Below are positions 4,995 through 8,535 of a stretch of DNA of 8,535 nucleotides, piece by piece. The stretch's first letter is position 1. Each line of letters opens with the position of its first letter. Made by a program: the position numbers and the translations under genes. Below the pieces are notes generated by a model. That model was not told the DNA's origin. It saw only the letters and a list, made by a program, of their open reading frames with translations, and did no database searches. Source of the stretch: Desulfobacterales bacterium (lineage in GTDB: Bacteria; Desulfobacterota; Desulfobacteria; Desulfobacterales; DAOWNP01). The DNA is taken from the NCBI GenBank assembly GCA_030149595.1, contig JASFBI010000052.1:1-8535 (forward strand), read 5' to 3'.

Positions 4995-5951
4995 TTATAG
5001 ACCATTATACTCATTTAAAAGCAGACTTAAAGCCTTCTGTTCTGTCCAGTATTTTTCCATAAACATGCGGCTGCTCTCTCCTGTACTTTGCCTTAAATCC
5101 TTATCATTAACAAGATCCTTTAGTGTAACAGACAGCTCTTCTTTGTTTCTTGCAATAAGCCATGGCAGTTTTTCAGAACCAGTAAACTCCTTAATACATT
5201 GAATATTCCAGTTATCAAGTCCAGCAATAACAGGTTTCCCATGGCTTAATGATTCCAGTGATGCAATCCCAAACCAACCGCGCATATGATCAAAAATAAT
5301 ATTACATGAACTTTTCAGTCTTAGACATTCAAAGTATGGTGTTTTTTCAATAATTAAAATTTCAAGATCCAAACCTCTCTTTACAAGTTCTGACAGAACA
5401 CTCTTTAATTCACCGGTATGCTTGTGAAATTTTCTTGTGGGAGACTGACAGATCTTAACTATATTATTCTGTAATGAGTTCTCATATCTGGGCAAAAACT
5501 GAACATCATAAATGGGTACAATATTGGGAATCCATACTGTATTTTCAGTAATTTTTAAAAGATCAGGCGTACTTACTATAACCTTTCTGCCAAGTTTTTT
5601 GTATTTTTGATTATATAAATCAACATTAATTAAAAAATCAGGGTGCCCGTGATGGTGATGAATTATCTCCTTTCCTTTAATATAATCTCTTATAATCAAT
5701 GGCCCTAAATGGGAATTTTCATCTTTAAAGACATGAAAATGTAAAATATCAGCATCTTTCAGCAGCTGTTCTACTTCTCCAAAATCATCATCATTTATAT
5801 CAGGAATATGAATGTCTTTTTCAAATCCAAGGCCATACCTTTCCTGTGTTGTTATCAACCTGCATGCATGATCTGTATAACGGTTTATTGCATTTGTAAA
5901 TGCAATACCCATCCCTGCAGGATCATTGTCTGTTATCATTAAAATTTTCAT
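4995..5951 (-). CDS. GT4-type glycosyltransferase
   Basis: This 318-residue protein has the GT-B fold of glycosyltransferase family 4, which transfers a sugar from a nucleotide-sugar donor to glycans, lipids or proteins. The N-terminal Rossmann half begins MKILMITDNDPAGMGIAFTNA, contains DADILHFHVF at 67-76 and has a His-rich IIHHHHGHPDF segment at 97-106 that corresponds to the acceptor-side region. The C-terminal donor-binding half includes KICQSPTRKFHKHT at 166-179 and GWFGIASLESLSHGKPVIA at 225-243. The second glutamate of the usual E-x7-E motif is present (Glu233), but the first position is Gly225. It is short for GT4 (often 350-400) but appears complete. Signal peptide and membrane segments are absent, so it is cytoplasmic. 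It lies downstream of cbiK and a possible mini-ORF on the same strand. Substrate unknown; no other envelope-sugar genes are nearby. The ribosome-binding site is weak. Confidence 0.85.
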   Translation of the reverse strand: MKILMITDNDPAGMGIAFTNAINRYTDHACRLITTQERYGLGFEKDIHIPDINDDDFGEVEQLLKDADILHFHVFKDENSHLGPLIIRDYIKGKEIIHHHHGHPDFLINVDLYNQKYKKLGRKVIVSTPDLLKITENTVWIPNIVPIYDVQFLPRYENSLQNNIVKICQSPTRKFHKHTGELKSVLSELVKRGLDLEILIIEKTPYFECLRLKSSCNIIFDHMRGWFGIASLESLSHGKPVIAGLDNWNIQCIKEFTGSEKLPWLIARNKEELSVTLKDLVNDKDLRQSTGESSRMFMEKYWTEQKALSLLLNEYNGL

Positions 5952-5963
5952 GGTTTTCTTAAT

Positions 5964-6098
5964 TTAGATATTATATTTATCGCCAATGTATTTTCTTGCT
6001 CTGAATGCACACTTTTTTGACTCTTCCAGCAGGTTTTTATAATTATCATTGGTATGCTGACCTGTACACGGAAAAGTTTGTTTTTTAAGGAATAACAT
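5964..6098 (-). CDS. possible 44-aa ORF overlapping the end of cbiK
   Basis: An ATG at 6098-6096 inside the last codons of cbiK opens a shifted frame that runs to a TAA at 5966-5964, giving 44 residues that start MLFLKKQTFPCTGQHTN. It has a charged, helix-like composition (LLEESKKC), two cysteines and no low-complexity run. It fills most of the cbiK-glycosyltransferase gap, overlapping cbiK by 14 nt and ending 12 nt before the next start, as in a translationally coupled operon. Against it: no recognisable ribosome-binding site, no known family, and it may be the tail of a decayed larger gene. I do not recognise it. Confidence 0.35.
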   Translation of the reverse strand: MLFLKKQTFPCTGQHTNDNYKNLLEESKKCAFRARKYIGDKYNI

Positions 6099-6849
6099 CC
6101 AGAGCATCTTCAATATGTTTGGAAAAAATATCAATAATTTTTTTATTCATACCAATACCATCTTTTTTAAAAGAAATTGATATACCCTCTTTTTCAAAGG
6201 CAGTTTTCCACGAATCTTCATCTCCTCTAAGATCTTCCTCGAAATGAACTCCAGAAACAAGCATAAAGGGAATTAAACATACTTTTTTAAAACCGCCATC
6301 TTTAACTTTTTGAACGATATTTTCTTTTTCAGGATACCCTTCTACTGCCCCCACAAATATATTATTCCCAAATTTCTCACGAAACATATAAGAAAGTGCG
6401 AGATAAGATGACCACCCAGGATGATCCGTACCGTGGCCTACTATTACAATGGCTTCTTGGCCATCGACTGATACATCCGATAACATTGCATCTGCCACCC
6501 CACGATAATCAGCAGGACTGCTTAACAGAGGAAGACCTATTGATGTTCTCACAGTACAGTTATCAGCATCATGGACAAGTCTGTAAAATTCATATCCTGC
6601 CATAATATACATGGATTGAGCAACTACCCACAAATGCCCTTTTTTATGCAGCTCTGAAAAGACCTGGTCAGGATGCTTAAGATCAATATTTTTGTTTTTT
6701 TTAAGCCTGTCTTTTACCATCCTTGAAGAGTATGCCCAGATAATTTCATGCCCTATAAAACGTTCTTTTATAATTTTATCAATATATGAATATGTATCAA
6801 TTGCCCGGCTTGTAGTGCCAAAAGCAGCCATTACTATTGGTGTTTTCAT
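6085..6849 (-). CDS. cbiK: sirohydrochlorin cobaltochelatase / ferrochelatase, CbiK family
   Basis: CbiK inserts Co2+ into sirohydrochlorin in early anaerobic cobalamin synthesis. In sulfate reducers related enzymes can also insert iron to make siroheme, the cofactor of dissimilatory sulfite reductase and precursor of heme by the alternative route. The 254-residue product begins with IVMAAFGTTS (5-14), the family's first strand and loop. The two metal-binding histidines are in place: His139 in VIVGHGTDHPG and His202 in MLVSGVHFEEDLRGDEDSWK, with Glu170 in GAVEGYP. The second region differs from the usual AGDHARNDMAGDE-type sequence but keeps His and the GDEDSWK end. No signal peptide is present, so this is the cytoplasmic form rather than the periplasmic form known in some Desulfovibrio. 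AGAGGAA lies 5 nt before the ATG. It is divergent from cysE and first in a - strand run with the glycosyltransferase. Confidence 0.92.
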   Translation of the reverse strand: MKTPIVMAAFGTTSRAIDTYSYIDKIIKERFIGHEIIWAYSSRMVKDRLKKNKNIDLKHPDQVFSELHKKGHLWVVAQSMYIMAGYEFYRLVHDADNCTVRTSIGLPLLSSPADYRGVADAMLSDVSVDGQEAIVIVGHGTDHPGWSSYLALSYMFREKFGNNIFVGAVEGYPEKENIVQKVKDGGFKKVCLIPFMLVSGVHFEEDLRGDEDSWKTAFEKEGISISFKKDGIGMNKKIIDIFSKHIEDALDVIP

Positions 6850-6948
6850 TTATTCCTCTTGATTATCAAAAAATAATTTATTCTATATTTTTAAACGGCT
6901 TTTATCCACAGTCACAGCAAATAGTTCACGCACTAAATATAAAGGTGT

Positions 6949-6977
6949 ATTTAATTTTAATATAGTATTAAAGTCAA
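6949..6977 (-). promoter_or_regulatory. candidate promoter for cbiK
   Basis: On the - strand TTGACT (6977-6972) and TTAAAT (6954-6949) are separated by 17 bp, with the start of cbiK about 100 nt downstream. The -35 is good (5 of 6), the -10 fair. It overlaps the left arm of the 11-bp inverted repeat at 6976-7023 by two bases. Confidence 0.35.
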
Positions 6978-7023
6978 GTAAAAATCAAAGCCTGTATTTA
7001 TATACTTAAACAGATTTTTACTT
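6976..7023. repeat. 11-bp perfect inverted repeat
   Basis: AAGTAAAAATC (6976-6986) and GATTTTTACTT (7013-7023) are perfectly complementary, separated by 26 nt that include CTGT (6992-6995). It lies at the upstream edge of the candidate cbiK promoter. It could be an operator or a hairpin on an antisense transcript; the AT-rich sequence makes chance possible. Confidence 0.45.
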
Positions 7024-7044
7024 AAAAAAAGTATTAATTTTCCA

Positions 7045-7081
7045 CCTTAAACTTGAAGAAATTTTTATTCTGTAACATCCT
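7045..7081. repeat. 37-bp dispersed repeat, copy B
   Basis: It is 33/37 identical, ungapped and in the same orientation as 940-976. Its last part, ATTCTGTAAC (7067-7076), is the left arm of the hairpin at 7067-7103, whereas at copy A the equivalent word pairs with a site 117 bp upstream. Confidence 0.65.
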
Positions 7082-7111
7082 TTCAACAAAAAGGTTACAG
7101 AATATTTTTTT
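7067..7111 (+). terminator. terminator-like hairpin upstream of cysE
   Basis: ATTCTGTAAC (7067-7076) and GTTACAGAAT (7094-7103) form a perfect 10-bp stem, which can be extended inside by CCTTT/AAAGG, and seven T residues follow at 7105-7111. This looks like an intrinsic terminator on the + strand, but no + strand gene lies upstream: cbiK is divergent. It may insulate cysE, act as an attenuator if transcription begins further upstream, or be a property of the repeat element. Confidence 0.5.
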
Positions 7112-7130
7112 ACTGTTCACATATTTTTTT

Positions 7131-7160
7131 TTGATTGAAAATCCATAAATATACTATACT
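7131..7160 (+). promoter_or_regulatory. candidate promoter for cysE-cysK
   Basis: TTGATT (7131-7136) is followed after 18 bp by TATACT (7155-7160). An alternative pair is TTGAAA (7135-7140) with TATAAT (7160-7165) at 19 bp. Either gives a leader of roughly 45-50 nt before the cysE start at 7217. Several overlapping TATA-like words make the exact choice uncertain. Confidence 0.4.
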
Positions 7161-7216
7161 ATAATTATAACATAATGCTGGTTAAATTATTTTTAGAAAA
7201 AAGAAAAGGGTTTACA

Positions 7217-8170
7217 ATGAGCAATAAAAGTAAATTGACAACCGGAGATATTTGCAAACAAGAAGCAAATTCATCAACAATATTCAGGGATCAGCTTCCG
7301 GAGAAAACTGAAAAAATTATTGAAAGCTGCTACGATAATAATAATCATAATCACATTGATTATGACCCGCTTCCTTCTAAAGAGTCCGTAATCATAATAA
7401 TTGAAAAGTTAAAAGAGATTATATTCCCCGGATACTTCACAGCAGGAAAAATAGATCCTTCAAACCTGAAATACCGTATCGGTCAGAGTGTTTCAGAAAT
7501 CTATGATATCCTTAGTATTCAAATTACCAACAGCATACGCCACGAATGCCGCAGATACAACAAAGAGTGCAGTCAATGCGAAGAGCAGGGACAAAAGACC
7601 GCTCTAAATTTTCTTGATTCCATTCCTGAAATCAGACAAAAATTGTCAAAGGATATTAATGCAACTTATTCTGGAGATCCTGCTGCAAGAAGTTGTGATG
7701 AAATTATTTTTAGTTATCCCGGTATTTTTGCAACATTTATATACCGGATAGCCCATAAACTGGTTGACTTTAAAGTGCCTCTTTTACCGAGAATTATGAC
7801 CGAACATGCACACAGTATAACAGGCATTGATATTCACCCTGGTGCAGATATTGGCGATTCTTTTGTGATTGATCATGGAACAGGTGTTGTCATTGGCGAA
7901 ACAACTCAAATTAAAAATAATGTAAGAATTTATCAGGGTGTAACACTGGGAGCCCTGTCTCTTCCCAGTAATAAGTGTGAATCCCTGCGGGGATTGAAAC
8001 GCCATCCAACCATTGAAAAAGGTGTAATTATTTATTCTGGTGCAACTATTTTAGGGGGTGATACTGTTATTGGTGAAAGGTCTGTGGTAGGCGGAAATGT
8101 CTGGCTGATAAAATCCATTCCTCCTGATACTAAAATCTTTCTTGATGAACCACGTCTTATATATAAATAA
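7217..8170 (+). CDS. cysE: serine O-acetyltransferase, EpsC-like long form
   Basis: It acetylates L-serine with acetyl-CoA to O-acetyl-L-serine, the substrate of CysK downstream. The 317-residue product has a long helical N-terminal domain (about 55-200) and a left-handed beta-helix of hexapeptide repeats (about 201-305). Recognisable signatures are TEHAHSITGIDIHPGADIG (195-213), DHGTGVVIGET (219-229) with catalytic His220, the QGVTLGALS turn at 240-248 and LKRHPTIEKGV at 260-270. A cysteine cluster, Cys111, Cys118 and Cys121, occurs in the middle as in many long serine acetyltransferases of anaerobes; a metal-binding role is conjecture. I chose the ATG at 7217 because an AAAAGGG box lies 6 nt upstream. 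An in-frame ATG at 7175 lacks a ribosome-binding site and would add 14 residues. The C-terminus lacks the long E. coli-type tail, but the end LDEPRLIYK could still contact CysK. Confidence 0.93.
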   Translation: MSNKSKLTTGDICKQEANSSTIFRDQLPEKTEKIIESCYDNNNHNHIDYDPLPSKESVIIIIEKLKEIIFPGYFTAGKIDPSNLKYRIGQSVSEIYDILSIQITNSIRHECRRYNKECSQCEEQGQKTALNFLDSIPEIRQKLSKDINATYSGDPAARSCDEIIFSYPGIFATFIYRIAHKLVDFKVPLLPRIMTEHAHSITGIDIHPGADIGDSFVIDHGTGVVIGETTQIKNNVRIYQGVTLGALSLPSNKCESLRGLKRHPTIEKGVIIYSGATILGGDTVIGERSVVGGNVWLIKSIPPDTKIFLDEPRLIYK

Positions 8171-8209
8171 TGTTAAAAGTTCACTAAGCATGTGGAAAAA
8201 GGAGAAAGC

Positions 8210-8535
8210 ATGATATATAAAAACATAAGCCACACAATAGGATCAACTCCCATTGTAAAATTAAACAGTTTAATCAAGGGAGTTGATGATGTAGAAATAC
8301 TTGCCAAACTTGAATTTTTTAATCCTCTGGGAAGTGTAAAAGACCGAATAGGTCATGCCATGATTAAAGCAGCTGAAAAAGAAGGCCTGATTAATGCTGA
8401 AACAAGAATTGTTGAACCAACAAGTGGAAATACCGGTATTGCCCTGGCCTTTATTTGTGCTTATAAAGGATCTCGGCTGACTTTAACTATGCCTGAACCC
8501 ATGAGCATTTATCGCCGCAAGTTACTTCGCCACCT
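8210..8535 (+). CDS. cysK: cysteine synthase (O-acetylserine sulfhydrylase), 5' part
   Basis: CysK is a PLP enzyme that makes L-cysteine from O-acetylserine and sulfide. Only the first 108 or so residues are in the window; the frame is open at the edge. Visible signatures are [10 protein letters not shown] at 10-19, [11 protein letters not shown] at 38-48 with the PLP-binding Lys44, and [13 protein letters not shown] at about 69-81, the substrate/phosphate-binding loop. [14 protein letters not shown] near 93-106 corresponds to the family's MPETMSxERRxLL segment with some substitutions. GGAG (8201-8204) lies 5 nt before the ATG. It starts 39 nt after cysE and is almost certainly cotranscribed with it, giving the two-step serine-to-cysteine route. 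In a sulfide-producing organism no assimilatory reduction genes are needed beside it, and none are seen. Confidence 0.93.
   Translation, partial: MIYKNISHTIGSTPIVKLNSLIKGVDDVEILAKLEFFNPLGSVKDRIGHAMIKAAEKEGLINAETRIVEPTSGNTGIALAFICAYKGSRLTLTMPEPMSIYRRKLLRH

Larger units (their letters stand above)
6850..7216. other. divergent cbiK/cysE intergenic region
   Basis: This 367-bp non-coding region separates divergent cbiK and cysE. It holds candidate promoters for both genes (6949-6977 on -, 7131-7160 on +), an 11-bp inverted repeat (6976-7023), copy B of the 37-bp dispersed repeat (7045-7081) and a terminator-like hairpin (7067-7111). I see no protein gene in it. Both flanking genes serve sulfur-related metabolism, so shared regulation is possible, but no operator is recognised. 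Confidence 0.55.

Noticed and set aside
1..8535. CRISPR arrays, tRNA or rRNA genes, insertion-sequence transposases, toxin-antitoxin or phage-defence genes
   Set aside because: No regularly spaced direct repeats, cloverleaf sequences, rRNA-like blocks or protein motifs of these systems were found.

Overview
The window is an AT-rich stretch of bacterial chromosome with compact housekeeping genes separated by intergenic regions rich in repeats and inverted repeats. The gene types fit a strictly anaerobic deltaproteobacterium (Desulfobacterota, probably a Desulfobacterales sulfate reducer): a CbiK-type sirohydrochlorin chelatase, an EpsC-like serine acetyltransferase with a cysteine cluster, a YkgJ-type CxxxCC protein and a B12-binding-domain radical SAM enzyme. 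This assignment is inferred from gene content; the window has no rRNA or other phylogenetic marker.

Left part (1-1422): a possible 3' end of a gene at 1-57, then a promoter/operator region full of dyads, a possible 25-codon mini-ORF (165-242) and a small secreted protein (319-783). A 640-bp region without a convincing gene follows (784-1422). It holds a terminator-like hairpin, a 14-bp inverted repeat, a 37-bp sequence that recurs near 7.05 kb, a candidate structured RNA element with an inverted copy near 4.85 kb, and a foldable block (1214-1330) whose helices are mutually exclusive.

Middle (1423-4773): a YkgJ-family CxxxCC protein and aspartate-semialdehyde dehydrogenase (asd, all four catalytic residues present) form a + strand pair. 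They converge on a - strand radical SAM gene whose terminator overlaps its own stop codon.

Right part (4774-8535): on the - strand, in transcription order, lie cbiK, a possible 44-aa overlapping ORF, a GT4-type glycosyltransferase and then the radical SAM gene. Divergent from cbiK, on the + strand, are cysE and the 5' end of cysK, cut by the window edge; these are the two steps from serine to cysteine. Asd (aspartate family), CysE/CysK (cysteine) and CbiK (siroheme/cobalamin) are linked through sulfur and amino-acid metabolism.

The most unusual content is non-coding. Two copies of a multi-hairpin element, at 1091-1200 (+) and 4774-4925 (-), share sequence and show a paired substitution in one stem. 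They sit at nearly the same distance (28 and 30 nt) from a downstream ATG. I could not match the element to a known riboswitch class. It is either an unrecognised leader RNA or a dispersed repeat family.
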